Assembly (NCBI RefSeq): GCF_015207705.1
Contig: NZ_JADEWI010000015.1
Location: 62,001 to 126,000 of the forward strand
Origin: Nostoc sp. LEGE 06077
GTDB lineage: Bacteria; Cyanobacteriota; Cyanobacteriia; Cyanobacteriales; Nostocaceae
Direction of reading: 5' to 3'
DNA: 64,000 nucleotides
Of this stretch, positions 17,876 through 27,941 are shown piece after piece (position 1 is the first letter of the stretch; every line of letters starts with the position of its first letter). The translations under genes and the position numbers were made by a program. A model generated the notes under the pieces. The model saw only the letters and a list, made by a program, of their open reading frames with translations, was not told the origin of the DNA and did not search any database.

Positions 17876-18553
17876 TCAAATATATGGTGTGACATCCTCA
17901 CCGCAATCATCTGCTAAATAGGAGAGGGCGCGGAAGCGTAAACCTACAAGTTGTTCATAAAGTGGATTAATCTTACACAAAGGTGGTATGTGAACAATTT
18001 TGCGTCCAAATAAAGTAACATCTCGTTCAAAGGGACACTGAGAAGGAATCATTTTACATAAGAACCGGGCAACTCTGGGGTCTTGTACATCTAACCCATC
18101 TAACCACTCGCGTAGAGAGTTGAGTGGTAAATGAGGCGGTAGTTGAGATAGACCTGGTGCAGAAACCAGATGGTCGTGTACTTGTACCTCTAGGGTATGA
18201 CGCAAGGCTTCAATGATGTCTTCTGGTTGTCCTAAAGCTTGGCAAAATTGGTGTAGAACTTGATCTTCGCTAGAAGAATATGTACCATCAGCGATCGCTA
18301 CCATCACAGCTGTACGTAAAAAATTTTCGGCGGCTGGTGTACCTTTACCTAACGCGGCGGCTAAGTCCTCTGGAGTAATTACCTCTAAAGACTCCCATTT
18401 TAAGCTAGGTGCTAATTCTTCTTTAGTGAAGCTGGCAATGAATTGCTGTTCATGGTCATCAAAGTTGCCATCTGCCCAAGCAATTGTCAACAGTCCACGT
18501 AACCAAGCGGCAATTTGTTCACTACTATATGGGGATTTCACAACACTAGTCAT
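17876..18553 (-). CDS. TerB-like protein with Mo-dependent nitrogenase C-terminal-like domain
   Basis: A 225-residue protein from the ATG at 18553, supported by GAGG nine bases upstream; a TTG 15 bases earlier is less likely. Residues about 10-135 show a TerB-like helical pattern (LLTIAWADGNFDDHEQQFI and VMVAIADGTYSSSEDQVLH, each a WADG/IADG acidic metal-binding phrase). Residues about 145-225 (LREWLDGLDVQDPRVARFLC, KMIPSQCPFERDV, KIVHIPPLCKINPLYEQL) match the Mo-nitro_C domain seen in cyanobacterial nitrogenase-related proteins, with conserved Cys residues. Despite the name its biochemical role is not known, and no nif gene is nearby. It faces the DUF3124 gene convergently. Confidence 0.75.
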   Translation of the reverse strand: MTSVVKSPYSSEQIAAWLRGLLTIAWADGNFDDHEQQFIASFTKEELAPSLKWESLEVITPEDLAAALGKGTPAAENFLRTAVMVAIADGTYSSSEDQVLHQFCQALGQPEDIIEALRHTLEVQVHDHLVSAPGLSQLPPHLPLNSLREWLDGLDVQDPRVARFLCKMIPSQCPFERDVTLFGRKIVHIPPLCKINPLYEQLVGLRFRALSYLADDCGEDVTPYI

Positions 18554-18750
18554 ACACTTAAGCCTCAAACTTCTCCCAGTGAATACTAGGCTACCCTTGA
18601 AGGTAGCTGATTGTGCCGTTAACTAACAGGCTTTTAAGATTTGCTATTTTCCTAACTACAAGTTATACGCGATCGCTTCCTGATGACGCTGCAAGTTAAA
18701 ATACTCTTAATTGAGAATTTTTTCTAATTAAACTTATCCCCATATAAGCG

Positions 18751-19851
18751 ATGTTTTATTTTGGCATTGAACATGAAGTGGCATTCTTAAACCAAGAAGG
18801 AAAGTTTGCCGATTTTACTCACACTAAGTTTGCTGATTTTGCTCAAATTGTAGAAAAATTGCCTACCTACCCCAGCGACTATCCTCAACTGCGAGTAGGG
18901 GATGCGGGGATTAAACAGAAAAGATGGTATATCGAAGGGTTTGAAAGATTTGCTGACTCTGATCAACCAATCGATTGTTCAGCTAAAGGTATCGAAATTA
19001 GAACAACTATACATACTACTATTCAAGGTGCCGTCAAAGAATTATCCGAAAGTTTTCATTTACTGCGAGAGGTAGCAGAGAGTTTTGGATATATACCAGT
19101 TTTAGCTAGTTTTAACCCTTATAAAACTGTTTTTTCCCCTCAACCCCCATTAAATGATTACGAAATTAAACAACTACAAGCTTATCCTGATGAACAAACG
19201 GCTAATATTTATATGGTTAGCTACGGGCCAGATTTAAATATTTCTGTAGCAGATATGTCTACTGAACGTTTAATTGATATTGGTCAAAAGTTAACTTATT
19301 ACAGTCCCTATATTGTCCCTTTTACTTATAGTTCTCCTTTTTACGATGGAAGTTTATGGGAAGGACTTTCGGTGAGAACTTTTATCAGAACAGGAAAACG
19401 TTCAGCAACTCTAGTGTTTGTGGAAAAGGCAGAACAATTAATTCTTAGTGTCCCATCATTAACAAAAGTCGCCCGCATTCCCGCAGAAATCGGACGCATC
19501 GAATTTAAAGCTTTTGATAGTTGCGATGATTTTAATATTTATGGGGCGTTATTAGCATTATTAAAAGGTTTGATATTAGATGAAACTTTACAGGGTAGAG
19601 TGACTACACCCGACACAGCCTTACATGAGCTTTCTGCCAAAGAAGGCTTTGACAATGAAGATATTTTTAACAACGCCAAAAAAGTTATTCAAGCTGCTGA
19701 ACTTGCCTTGAATAATGACCCTGATCTTAAGTTATTAACACCCTTAAAAGTAATGTTAGAGCAGCGCAATAGCAAATCACATAAATTAATAGAGATGTTT
19801 CAAAAGTTAGGTTCAATAGAAGAAGTACTACGAAAAACTTATCAAGATTAG
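18751..19851 (+). CDS. GCS2-like glutamate-cysteine ligase family protein
   Basis: A 366-residue cytosolic protein. MFYFGIEHEVAFLN at the start is the GIE(E/H)E metal/ATP motif of the gamma-glutamylcysteine ligase/carboxylate-amine ligase fold. Supporting phrases are KRWYIEGFERF, GIEIRTTIHTT, SVRTFIRTGKR, and EIGRIEFKAFDSCDD. The sequence differs from the dedicated cyanobacterial GshA as I know it, so this is more likely a paralogue joining glutamate or another carboxylate to an unknown amine. Single gene; a 165-base gap follows. Confidence 0.6.
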   Translation: MFYFGIEHEVAFLNQEGKFADFTHTKFADFAQIVEKLPTYPSDYPQLRVGDAGIKQKRWYIEGFERFADSDQPIDCSAKGIEIRTTIHTTIQGAVKELSESFHLLREVAESFGYIPVLASFNPYKTVFSPQPPLNDYEIKQLQAYPDEQTANIYMVSYGPDLNISVADMSTERLIDIGQKLTYYSPYIVPFTYSSPFYDGSLWEGLSVRTFIRTGKRSATLVFVEKAEQLILSVPSLTKVARIPAEIGRIEFKAFDSCDDFNIYGALLALLKGLILDETLQGRVTTPDTALHELSAKEGFDNEDIFNNAKKVIQAAELALNNDPDLKLLTPLKVMLEQRNSKSHKLIEMFQKLGSIEEVLRKTYQD

Positions 19852-20018
19852 ACCTCTTACATGAATCAGATTGTGCCTACTAAGCAAGTGAATTTTCCGT
19901 AAACCTTTGCGTCTTTGCGCCTACCGCAAGCGGAACGCCTGGCGGCGAATGTGTGAGGTTTTAAATTCGCGTTTTATAAAATTTGTGCAAGAAGTCTATT
20001 AAAAATCCTGTTCCCTGT

Positions 20019-20894
20019 TTAAAGAGGTGTTAACCAATAAGTAATTCCTTTAATAACTTGATTTTTAAAACCCAACTTCGGCAAATCTTCTGCTGCTACA
20101 CCAAGATAAGTCCAGTGAGGTACATCTTTGACTACAGTTTGGAACCAACCATTTTGATTTAAAATTTGTCTTTGTTGAGGATTAAATACACCTAAATCAA
20201 TTGCCAATCCCCAAAGATGCTGTGATGTCCCTGGTGGTGCAACTAACCCCAAAATTGCAGTTTCTTTACCTTCTTTTACTTTTTCTAAAGTTTGGTTATT
20301 CGCATATTTATGCCAAAATCTTAAGTTCGTGGCAAAACTTCGCAGACAATCACTAGCACCATATCCAGACTTCAAAGGAATATTCAACTGTGTTCTGGCT
20401 TTGTTTAAAGCGTCTGCTGCTGATTTTTGTAAATAACATTCATTTGTTCCCACAACTTTCTCTAGTGTTAGTTGTGATTGGAATTCTTTCGTATCTTCTT
20501 CATTATCAAAAATCAATTTTGGTGGCAATTTCACATCATCGGCTGGATTGATGAATGCAGCCCCATAGGAACGTAATAAAGTATATTCAAAACTTCCAGG
20601 GGCGGGCATTACTTTTAATTTCGGCATAATTGCCGCAACAAAACGCTCTTCCTCAGTTACAGGCTGGCTAGGAATACTTGGTTCTTGAGCATTAGCACTA
20701 CAGCCAGTCACTGCTGCAACTAAGCATTGATTTGTTGATGGATCATTTGCAACTATTTGATTGTGTTGGATACTATTACTAGCTACCAATGCCAAACAAA
20801 TAAAAATAGCAGTTAAAATAAATCTTGCTTTTTTAATTAGACGTTTCATTAATTCTTTAAGCTTGTAAATATATTTCATTAGTATGCTCTGCAT
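20019..20894 (-). CDS. M15 family (VanY-type) D-Ala-D-Ala carboxypeptidase-like protein
   Basis: A 291-residue exported or membrane-anchored peptidase. A hydrophobic segment (FILTAIFICLALVASNS) near residues 25-41 is signal peptide or anchor. The zinc motif S-x-H-x-x-G-x-A-x-D is seen in GTSQHLWGLAIDLGVF, and the third zinc ligand region in VPHWTYLG. M15B enzymes trim peptidoglycan stem peptides in the periplasm. ATG codons at 20894, 20879 and 20849 are all possible starts; the last would give a more normal signal peptide. Confidence 0.8.
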   Translation of the reverse strand: MQSILMKYIYKLKELMKRLIKKARFILTAIFICLALVASNSIQHNQIVANDPSTNQCLVAAVTGCSANAQEPSIPSQPVTEEERFVAAIMPKLKVMPAPGSFEYTLLRSYGAAFINPADDVKLPPKLIFDNEEDTKEFQSQLTLEKVVGTNECYLQKSAADALNKARTQLNIPLKSGYGASDCLRSFATNLRFWHKYANNQTLEKVKEGKETAILGLVAPPGTSQHLWGLAIDLGVFNPQQRQILNQNGWFQTVVKDVPHWTYLGVAAEDLPKLGFKNQVIKGITYWLTPL

Positions 20895-21110
20895 AAGTAC
20901 TATAAAAGCAGTCGCATTTGAGACAAATAAGCTAAAATAAACTAAATTTGTTTCTCCGAACTTAGTTAATAATTATAATTTCTAAATTTGAGAAATTCAC
21001 TACTACTATATAACTATTTCTTTTGATAGCTTTTTTATTAACAAGGCGCATCCTGGAAAGCACTCGATCAGCTAAAATATCAATGACTCTTAGCTCTCTG
21101 TTGTATAAGT

Positions 21111-23033
21111 ATGACCATGCACAATTGTGTTGAATTCCAAGACGCTTATGATGTCATTGTCGTCGGTGCAGGTCACTCCGGTTGTGAAGCCGCCCTGGCC
21201 GCTGCCCGTCTTGGTTGTCGGACTCTGCTATTAACACTTAATTTAGATAAAATTGCTTGGCAACCTTGTAACCCAGCGGTGGGTGGCCCGGCTAAATCTC
21301 AGTTAACCCATGAAGTAGATGCCCTCGGTGGGGAAATTGGCAAAGTAGCAGACCGCACATATTTACAAAAGCGTATCCTCAACTCTTCACGGGGACCGGC
21401 TGTATGGGCATTACGCGCCCAAACAGACAAGCGCGAATATGCGGCGGTGATGAAAGCTATTGTCGAAAATCAAGAAAATTTGAGCATCCGGGAAGGGATG
21501 GTGACAGATTTAGTTTTGGGCGCTAACGATGAAGTTGTTGGCGTAGAAACTTATTTCGGTGTGACTTTTCAATGTAAAGCAGTCATTTTAACCACGGGTA
21601 CTTTCTTAGGCGGCAAGATTTGGGTGGGTAACAAATCAATGGCGGCGGGACGCGCAGGAGAATTTGCGGCTGAGGGTTTGACACAAACCTTAAATCGCTT
21701 GGGGTTTGAAACAGGAAGATTGAAAACTGGGACACCCGCACGGGTAGATAAGCGATCGGTAGACTACAGTAAAATGGAAATCCAGCCTGGAGATGCGGAA
21801 ATTCGCTGGTTTAGTTTTGACCCAGATGTATGGGTAGAACGGGAACAAATGCATTGTTACATGACCCGTACCACTGCCGCCACCCACCGCTTAATTCAAG
21901 AGAATTTGCACTTATCGCCTGTTTATGGTGGTTGGGTAGAGGCGAAAGGCCCTCGTTATTGTCCCAGTATTGAAGATAAGATTGTCCGCTTTGTTGATAA
22001 AGAAAGTCACCAAATATTTATTGAACCAGAAGGGCGTGATATTCCCGAACTATATATTCAAGGTTTTTCTACTGGGTTGCCAGAAAATTTGCAGGTGCAA
22101 ATGCTGCGGAGTCTCCCTGGTTTGGAAAACTGTGTAATGCTGCGCCCAGCCTATGCAGTCGAGTATGATTATTTACCAGCGACCCAGTGTTATCCCACAA
22201 TGATGACAAAGAAGATTGCCGGGTTATTTTGTGCTGGGCAGATTAACGGGACAACAGGATATGAAGAAGCCGCAGCCCAAGGAATTGTAGCTGGAATTAA
22301 CGCGGCGAGGTTGGTTCACGGTCAGGAAATGACTGTATTTCCCCGTGAGCAAAGTTACATCGGTACATTAATGGATGATTTATGTACGAAAGACTTGCGA
22401 GAACCTTACCGGATGCTGACTAGTCGTTCCGAGTATCGCTTGCTGTTGCGTTCTGATAACGCTGACCAACGCCTAACACCCTTGGGGCGGGAAATTGGCT
22501 TGATTGACGATCGCCGTTGGGAATTATTCACCAGCAAACAAGCCCAAATTACTGCGGAAAAAGAACGGTTATACGCCAGCCGCATCAAAGAACATGATGA
22601 AATTGGCAAAGCGATCGCCACTAATACCCAACAAGCCATCAAAGGTTCTATTACTTTGGCTGACTTGCTGCGGCGACCAGGATTTCATTATGTTGACCTA
22701 GAAAGATACGGTTTAAACAATCCCAGCCTGACCATAGCGGAGAAAGAAGGCGCAGAAATCGACATCAAATACTCTGGCTATCTCGCCAGACAACAAAACC
22801 AAATTGAACAAACTGCCCGTCAAGCACACCGCCAGCTACCTGCGGATTTAGATTACGCTAAAATTGATACCCTTTCTAAAGAAGCACGGGAAAAATTAAC
22901 TAAGGTAAAACCACTGACTATTGGCCAAGCCGCCCGTATAGGGGGTGTGAATCCTGCGGATATTAACGCACTGTTAATATATTTAGAATTGCGTAAAACA
23001 AAGCGCCAGAAAGACTTTCCAGCGTTAACGTAA
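21111..23033 (+). CDS. mnmG: tRNA uridine-5-carboxymethylaminomethyl synthesis enzyme MnmG (GidA)
   Basis: A 640-residue FAD protein that, with MnmE, modifies wobble U34 of certain tRNAs. Seen: dinucleotide-binding [21 protein letters not shown] at the N-terminus, the signature phrases [22 protein letters not shown] and [12 protein letters not shown], the family Cys in [12 protein letters not shown], and the C-terminal helical MnmE-binding domain ending [19 protein letters not shown]. Full family length; no defects. Single gene. Confidence 0.97.
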   Translation: MTMHNCVEFQDAYDVIVVGAGHSGCEAALAAARLGCRTLLLTLNLDKIAWQPCNPAVGGPAKSQLTHEVDALGGEIGKVADRTYLQKRILNSSRGPAVWALRAQTDKREYAAVMKAIVENQENLSIREGMVTDLVLGANDEVVGVETYFGVTFQCKAVILTTGTFLGGKIWVGNKSMAAGRAGEFAAEGLTQTLNRLGFETGRLKTGTPARVDKRSVDYSKMEIQPGDAEIRWFSFDPDVWVEREQMHCYMTRTTAATHRLIQENLHLSPVYGGWVEAKGPRYCPSIEDKIVRFVDKESHQIFIEPEGRDIPELYIQGFSTGLPENLQVQMLRSLPGLENCVMLRPAYAVEYDYLPATQCYPTMMTKKIAGLFCAGQINGTTGYEEAAAQGIVAGINAARLVHGQEMTVFPREQSYIGTLMDDLCTKDLREPYRMLTSRSEYRLLLRSDNADQRLTPLGREIGLIDDRRWELFTSKQAQITAEKERLYASRIKEHDEIGKAIATNTQQAIKGSITLADLLRRPGFHYVDLERYGLNNPSLTIAEKEGAEIDIKYSGYLARQQNQIEQTARQAHRQLPADLDYAKIDTLSKEAREKLTKVKPLTIGQAARIGGVNPADINALLIYLELRKTKRQKDFPALT

Positions 23034-23258
23034 CTTAAAGTTTTAACAAGCGTGAGTATAGTAGAAGGGAGGAGATTGGTATGATCGATGACACGAATTC
23101 ATAACTGGCATCACTAACCATCTCCAGACTACAGTTGAATTTAATACCACATAAAAATAAACTCGTCAAGTTTAGGCTGGCAGTTTGATATCTTTGCAAA
23201 ACCCTGATTTCCAGGTGTTAAGAGCATTACTTAATCCTGGCAAACGAAACCCAAAATC

Positions 23259-24596
23259 ATGCCTATGTTACAAGAATTCAACACCCATCTCATCGTTCCG
23301 GAGCCATCAGAAGAATTAATTACCAACGAGCCTTGGTCAATAGACATTTATGCTGATGGCTTGATGGATGATCTGTTTGCCGATATTGACGATATTTTAG
23401 ATGGCAGTGGCACTTTGTCTTCCCATACTGTCAGGTATGGTGGTCGCATCCCACAGCGTTCTAGAGAAGAAACATCTGTAAACGATTGGTATTACTCAGA
23501 CTACGAGCCTCTGCAAACACTGAATATACCGCAGATTGTCTTGCCAAATGCGTTGAACCACACTGTCCAAAGCGTTCCCCAAATTAGAAATCCCCACGCC
23601 AGTACAGTTGTAGTTGATACCCCGGCGATGGCTACCGGGATCAGAAGACCGAAAAAAATCAGACTTGCTTTTCGCAAACTGGTGATTTTAGGAACTGCCA
23701 TTGGAATAGCGATCGCTGGTACGATTTATCTACTACGCGCTGAATTTCTCTCTTTTGTGACTGGCAAAGTTACCCAGCAGAACTTCTTGGTTTCAGGGGC
23801 GCAAATACCTACACGCGCAGATATTGAGGCAGATTTAGCTGACTATATGCTGGGTTCATTAGCCATCATCGATCAGCAAAGCCAAACAACCAATCAAACA
23901 TCTTTTCGCACTGGAATCAACAACCGGATAACTTCTAACCCTAATTCGGTTGCCTATGCTGGTAGTTCACCAATTGGTAACTTACCATCTCCCCTAACAT
24001 CCAACAACACAGCACCTACCCCTAACCGTTCTGCAAGTAACGTTGTCGAACGCATCTATATTCCCGTTTATCAAGCGCCGTCACCTATGCGCTACGGGCT
24101 ACCAAGGCTCCCTGGAACTCCCATAGCTTTACCGCCCATAGCCAATGCTCAACAAACAACTCAGCTTAATGCTGTCAAAACTGCTTTAAATACTGTCAAG
24201 CAACCAGCTAAACCTGTCAGTGTCAATATGTTGGCTGCTGCTGTGCGTACAGACCTCAAACCCGTAGCTGTGCGTACCGCCCCGATTACTGTACGACAAT
24301 CTGCAAATCCAATTCCCGCATTACCAGTTGCACCACTGCGGGCTGCATCACCTCCTGTCGCCAGTTTAGCTGCATCACCAAGCACCCAACCGATTCCAAG
24401 TCATACCTTAGAAGGTGTACTAGAATTAGGGAAGAAATCTGCGGCGTTATTTCAAGTTGATGGTGTGACACGGCGCATCAACATTGGCGAAACTATTGGT
24501 ACTAGTGGCTGGACATTAGTAGAGGTCAATAACGGAGAAGCAATTATTCGTCGTAACGGTGAAGTTCGCTCAATATATACAGGACAGAAGTTGTAA
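23259..24596 (+). CDS. Single-pass membrane protein with PilP/GspC-like C-terminal domain
   Basis: A 445-residue protein: an acidic cytosolic N-terminus (about 1-130), one membrane segment (LVILGTAIGIAIAGTIYLL, about 150-168) preceded by basic residues, a long Pro/Ala/Thr/Asn-rich periplasmic linker (about 215-375) with repeats around AVRT, and a C-terminal domain of about 55 residues (GVLELGKKSAALFQVDGVTR ... IIRRNGEVRSIYTGQKL). That last domain has the small beta-barrel pattern of PilP and GspC, lipoprotein/inner-membrane partners in type IV pilus and type II secretion machines. A pilus-related role is inferred only; no pil gene is adjacent. ATGs at 23259 and 23265 are both possible. Confidence 0.65.
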   Translation: MPMLQEFNTHLIVPEPSEELITNEPWSIDIYADGLMDDLFADIDDILDGSGTLSSHTVRYGGRIPQRSREETSVNDWYYSDYEPLQTLNIPQIVLPNALNHTVQSVPQIRNPHASTVVVDTPAMATGIRRPKKIRLAFRKLVILGTAIGIAIAGTIYLLRAEFLSFVTGKVTQQNFLVSGAQIPTRADIEADLADYMLGSLAIIDQQSQTTNQTSFRTGINNRITSNPNSVAYAGSSPIGNLPSPLTSNNTAPTPNRSASNVVERIYIPVYQAPSPMRYGLPRLPGTPIALPPIANAQQTTQLNAVKTALNTVKQPAKPVSVNMLAAAVRTDLKPVAVRTAPITVRQSANPIPALPVAPLRAASPPVASLAASPSTQPIPSHTLEGVLELGKKSAALFQVDGVTRRINIGETIGTSGWTLVEVNNGEAIIRRNGEVRSIYTGQKL

Positions 24597-24762
24597 TAAG
24601 TTAGCGATCGCTTTGACTTCTAAAACAAAGTTGGTTGACTAAAAATATCACAATTAAATGCTGACTAAAATGCTCATAGATATTAAGAGTAGATTAAGGG
24701 TCTTTTCTGCTCTAATTTGCTTATGGCAAAAATCTCTACGCTTTACTTAGCTTTAACTAACC

Positions 24763-24788
24763 TAAAAGCCTGCATACGCAGGTTTTTT
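24763..24788 (+). terminator. Rho-independent terminator-like hairpin
   Basis: CCTGC (24769-24773) pairs with GCAGG (24778-24782) around ATAC, with AAG/TTT extending the stem, followed by six T. It is 170 bases beyond the stop at 24596. A second stem (AGAGTAGA/TCTGCTCT, about 24685-24715) lies in between, so this could end the membrane-protein mRNA or a small transcript. Confidence 0.6.
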
Positions 24789-24910
24789 ACTTTATGTAAT
24801 CCTGCTTAGACAGCATAACACATTTTTTTGCTTATTTAGTAATATTACCGGAATATATTTTTATGTAATGCGGAGTGCAACCCTCATCATTCGGGTAATA
24901 CTTCATAACT

Positions 24911-25597
24911 TTAAAAAATTGAACTATTATCTTTGCGGCGAATATTGCCTTTGATTCGTAAAGCAATTCCAATTACAGTCATACCAATGAAGGTTATACT
25001 TGCATTTGGTTCTGGAACTGGCTGAGAAGTTTGCAAATTAAAGTTCAATTTAGCCAACCCTTGAGAAGGCGTTCCGGGTGGATTCAGCCTGTCTTGCTGG
25101 GTAAAAGTTATCGTCCCTTTAGCATTCTTGAATAAGCCTTTACCACCAGAAATAGTTATAGTACCACCACCCCTGATAGTACCTTCCGCAAAGTTAATTT
25201 CCGCGCTGTCACTGGCTGTTCCAAATAATTCATTAGTACCGCCATAATACCTATCAGCAAGTATTGGTTCTTCATCTAAACCAAATACCCTAGGATCAGA
25301 ATTAAAGGTATATCGGTTGATTGCTGGGTTTTCAATAGGGTTAAGTTTACCGTAGGTATTGCTAATAAAAAAGTTTAATTCATAAGGAACAGGTTCTACA
25401 CTTTCACCCGTAATGGTTGCTCTGACAATACCTAACTCTGGTCTAAAGCTTGGATCAATGATAACTGAAGTAGTGTAATCTGCACTAAATATATAAGATT
25501 TATCTGAACTCTGTGCTTTTACAGTTTGTAAGTTCGACCCTAAACTAACTATAGTTAAAGCTACAGGCAACAGCCAGTTGATTTTTGAATTAAACAT
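24911..25597 (-). CDS. PEP-CTERM sorted exported protein
   Basis: A 228-residue protein. The N-terminal signal peptide is WLLPVALTIVSLGSNLQTVKAQ. The C-terminus has the sorting tail: motif VPEPNASI, a hydrophobic stretch (TFIGMTVIGIALRI), then a basic end KGNIRRK. PEP-CTERM proteins are cut and processed by exosortase and often linked to extracellular polymer. The body is beta-rich with Gly-rich phrases (GGGTITISGGKGLFKNAKG) and is not otherwise recognised. Single gene, minus strand, no exosortase in the window. Confidence 0.85.
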   Translation of the reverse strand: MFNSKINWLLPVALTIVSLGSNLQTVKAQSSDKSYIFSADYTTSVIIDPSFRPELGIVRATITGESVEPVPYELNFFISNTYGKLNPIENPAINRYTFNSDPRVFGLDEEPILADRYYGGTNELFGTASDSAEINFAEGTIRGGGTITISGGKGLFKNAKGTITFTQQDRLNPPGTPSQGLAKLNFNLQTSQPVPEPNASITFIGMTVIGIALRIKGNIRRKDNSSIF

Positions 25598-25985
25598 AAT
25601 TGTTTCTTAAATTAGGTAAGCAACTAAAATAAAGATTCACTAATTGAGTAGTTTAAATTTCCTCAAGTAGTAAATGTAGGTTGCAGAAACTATTACAAAT
25701 CATCTTAGATTTAGTGTCTCATTATTGCAATATTTATTATTTGAAATTAAATGAATTATTTTTAGATCATTCCGATAAATTAGATACTATAAAAATCTAG
25801 CGTGATTACCAAAAATACTTGTGTAGGGAGGAAACAGCAAATAAAGTAGATAAAAATGTACTGTTTTTTTCAACCATCAAACATGAGTCCTATATTGAAG
25901 ACTAAGTATTTCTTTGGCTAGATGACTGGATGAGTAAAATACTGCTAAATAGCAGTGTTTTGTTTAACCAGAAGGATATATTTTT
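25598..25985. other. Divergent intergenic region upstream of the aldo/keto reductase
   Basis: A 388-base AT-rich gap holding promoters for the divergent PEP-CTERM and aldo/keto reductase genes. The only structured element seen is the hairpin at 25936-25961. A GGGAGGAAA at about 25827 is not followed by a credible ORF. Confidence 0.4.
25936..25961 (+). promoter_or_regulatory. Leader hairpin/palindrome before the aldo/keto reductase
   Basis: AAAATACTGCTA (25936-25947) pairs with TAGCAGTGTTTT (25950-25961) with a two-base centre; ACTGCTA-AA-TAGCAGT is a perfect palindrome on DNA. It lies about ten bases before the AAGGAT ribosome site. It could be an operator for a dimeric repressor or an RNA attenuator. 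Confidence 0.5.
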
Positions 25986-26966
25986 GTGAAAACTCGAAAA
26001 CTCGGCAAGCAAGGATTGGTAGTTTCTCAACTCGGACTTGGTTGTATGGGGATGTCTGAATTTTATAGTGGTCGTGATGAACAAGAAGCGATCGCCACTA
26101 TTCATCGAGCCTTAGAACTGGGGTTGAATTTTCTCGATACTGCTGATATGTACGGGCCGTTTACCAATGAAAAATTAGTCGGCAAAGCAATTAAACAGCA
26201 TCGTGATCAAGTAGTTTTAGCAACCAAATTTGGTAATGTTCGGACTGAAGATGGCGGTTGGAAAGGTGTTAACGGTAGCCCAGAATATGTTCATCAAGCT
26301 TGTGATGCTTCTCTGCAACGCTTGGGAGTTGAGGTTATTGATTTGTACTATCAGCATCGGGTTGACCCTAATGTGCCAATTGAAGACACTGTAGGCGCAA
26401 TGGCAGAATTAGTCCAGCAAGGTAAAGTACGCTATTTAGGACTGTCTGAAGCGGCTCCTGCAACAATTAGACGGGCGCAAGCAGTTCATCCCATTAGCGC
26501 ACTACAAACAGAGTACTCCCTCTGGAGTCGTGAACCTGAAGACGAAATTTTACCCACTGTCCGCGAACTGGGAATTGGATTTGTGGCTTACAGTCCACTA
26601 GGACGGGGATTTTTATCCGGTGCGATCACTAGCCCTGATGATTTGGCTGCTGATGACTATCGCCGTAATGCTCCCCGTTTTCAAGGTGATAATTTTTACA
26701 AAAATTTGCAATTAGTTGACCAAGTAAAAGCGATCGCCACAGAAAAAGGCGTAACACCCAGTCAACTTGCTCTAGCTTGGTTGTTAGCTCAAGGCGAAGA
26801 TATTATTCCTATTCCTGGTACAAAACGCCGTGTTTATTTAGAAGAAAATATCGCCGCCACTGAGATTAATCTGACACCAGAAGATTTAAATCGCCTTGAA
26901 GCTGCGGCACCCAAAGGCATAACAGCAGGAGAACGCTACTCTGATATGAGTACTGTTAACCGTTAA
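25986..26966 (+). CDS. Aldo/keto reductase
   Basis: A 326-residue cytosolic NADPH-dependent oxidoreductase of the AKR fold. The tetrad is visible: Asp in FLDTADMYG, Tyr in the same phrase, Lys in VVLATKFGN, His in DLYYQHRVD. The cofactor-binding end is [19 protein letters not shown]. The closest type is the YajO/Tas-like group (AKR13-like); substrate unknown. The start is a GTG with AAGGAT upstream. A palindrome in the leader suggests regulation. Confidence 0.88.
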   Translation: MKTRKLGKQGLVVSQLGLGCMGMSEFYSGRDEQEAIATIHRALELGLNFLDTADMYGPFTNEKLVGKAIKQHRDQVVLATKFGNVRTEDGGWKGVNGSPEYVHQACDASLQRLGVEVIDLYYQHRVDPNVPIEDTVGAMAELVQQGKVRYLGLSEAAPATIRRAQAVHPISALQTEYSLWSREPEDEILPTVRELGIGFVAYSPLGRGFLSGAITSPDDLAADDYRRNAPRFQGDNFYKNLQLVDQVKAIATEKGVTPSQLALAWLLAQGEDIIPIPGTKRRVYLEENIAATEINLTPEDLNRLEAAAPKGITAGERYSDMSTVNR

Positions 26967-27292
26967 GGAAAACAGCCCCAAAATCGTTAGTATGTTGGGT
27001 CGTTAAATGAGGCACAACATACTATTTGTGCAGCCTTTGAGCCTTGTAAGGCTACAATTTTACTTTTGTCTAACTGCATCTTTATTTCTCCTTGACAGGA
27101 CTGATATTAAAGAATACATTAAGAAGTGTATACCAGTATAAATTTAGTAATTACAGCTAATAGTCTTCTTGCACTAAGCAATTCGCCTATTTCAACAACA
27201 CTGCATCAGATTAGGAACGGTTCATTTTTTTTGGAGTAGTGCTTGTTTTGATGAACGTCTTGCCTAAGCATACCTTTGCTAGTAAATTATAA
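26967..27292. other. Intergenic region with a hairpin after the aldo/keto reductase
   Basis: AGTATGTTG (26989-26997) and CAACATACT (27015-27023) are perfect 9-base inverted arms just after the reductase stop; no T-tract follows, so this is a weak terminator candidate. The remaining bases up to the operator-like site are AT-rich with nothing recognised. Confidence 0.4.
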
Positions 27293-27310
27293 ATAACGAG
27301 CGTTCGATAT
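27293..27310 (+). promoter_or_regulatory. Candidate TetR operator
   Basis: ATAACGAGCGTTCGATAT is an 18-bp imperfect palindrome (ATA-n-CGA-n-C / G-n-TCG-n-TAT; seven of nine position pairs match). It lies 17 bases before the tetR start codon, a position suited to autorepression of the exporter operon. Confidence 0.5.
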
Positions 27311-27326
27311 AAATAATAATTGACCC

Positions 27327-27917
27327 ATGCCCAAGATTGTTGACCATGACCAATACCGCAAAGAACTTCTGTGCAAATGCTTTGATTTATTTGCTCAAAA
27401 AGGTTATGGCTCCGTTACTATGCGCCAGATTGCTCAAGGAATGGGGGTTTCAACGGGGACTTTGTATCACTACTTTTCTAGTAAAGAGGCGTTATTTGAA
27501 CAATTAGTAGAAGAGATTTCGCAACAGGATGTAAGTGCAGCTTTAGCGGAATTAGAAGGGAAGGAAACTCTATCAGAAGCAATGGCAGCTTTAGGCAGAT
27601 ATCTCGTTAAGAACGAAGATTATTTTATTAAATGGACGTTTGTTTGGGTTGATTTTTGCCAGCACCAAGATTACAAGACAATGCGGCATCAGAGCAGTGT
27701 TTTTAAGGGTGCTAATCAGCGTTATCAACAAGCTGCCTGTAAGTTTCTGGGAGTTCAAGATCAAGTTTTAGCCTCTTTTGTCTTGAGCTTTATTAATGGG
27801 TTAATTCTGGAGAAATTATGTGGTAACGAAACAATTGATTTTGTTGAACAATGCGCTTTACTAGGAAAAATGTTGACTGTTTATTTGCAACAAAATATCA
27901 CTAGTTCTGTTAATTAG
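27327..27917 (+). CDS. TetR family transcriptional regulator
   Basis: A 196-residue DNA-binding protein. Residues about 10-55 are the TetR helix-turn-helix: AQKGYGSVTMRQIAQGMGVS followed by TGTLYHYFSSKEALFE. The C-terminal ligand-binding half is helical and not diagnostic. It is the first gene of a tetR-devB-DUF2834-devC-devA unit, 24 bases ahead of devB, with a palindrome just upstream, so it probably represses its own operon until an inducer binds. Confidence 0.9.
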   Translation: MPKIVDHDQYRKELLCKCFDLFAQKGYGSVTMRQIAQGMGVSTGTLYHYFSSKEALFEQLVEEISQQDVSAALAELEGKETLSEAMAALGRYLVKNEDYFIKWTFVWVDFCQHQDYKTMRHQSSVFKGANQRYQQAACKFLGVQDQVLASFVLSFINGLILEKLCGNETIDFVEQCALLGKMLTVYLQQNITSSVN

Positions 27918-27941
27918 ATATTTCATTTTTTAGAGGGGATT

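Noticed and set aside
23090-23110. Seven-codon frame with a very strong ribosome site after mnmG
   Set aside because: Too short to support; a single good GGGAGGAG match can occur by chance.
24600-24790. Possible small RNA with two stems and a terminator
   Set aside because: May simply be the 3' leader of the preceding mRNA; no promoter or known RNA family seen, so only the terminator was listed.
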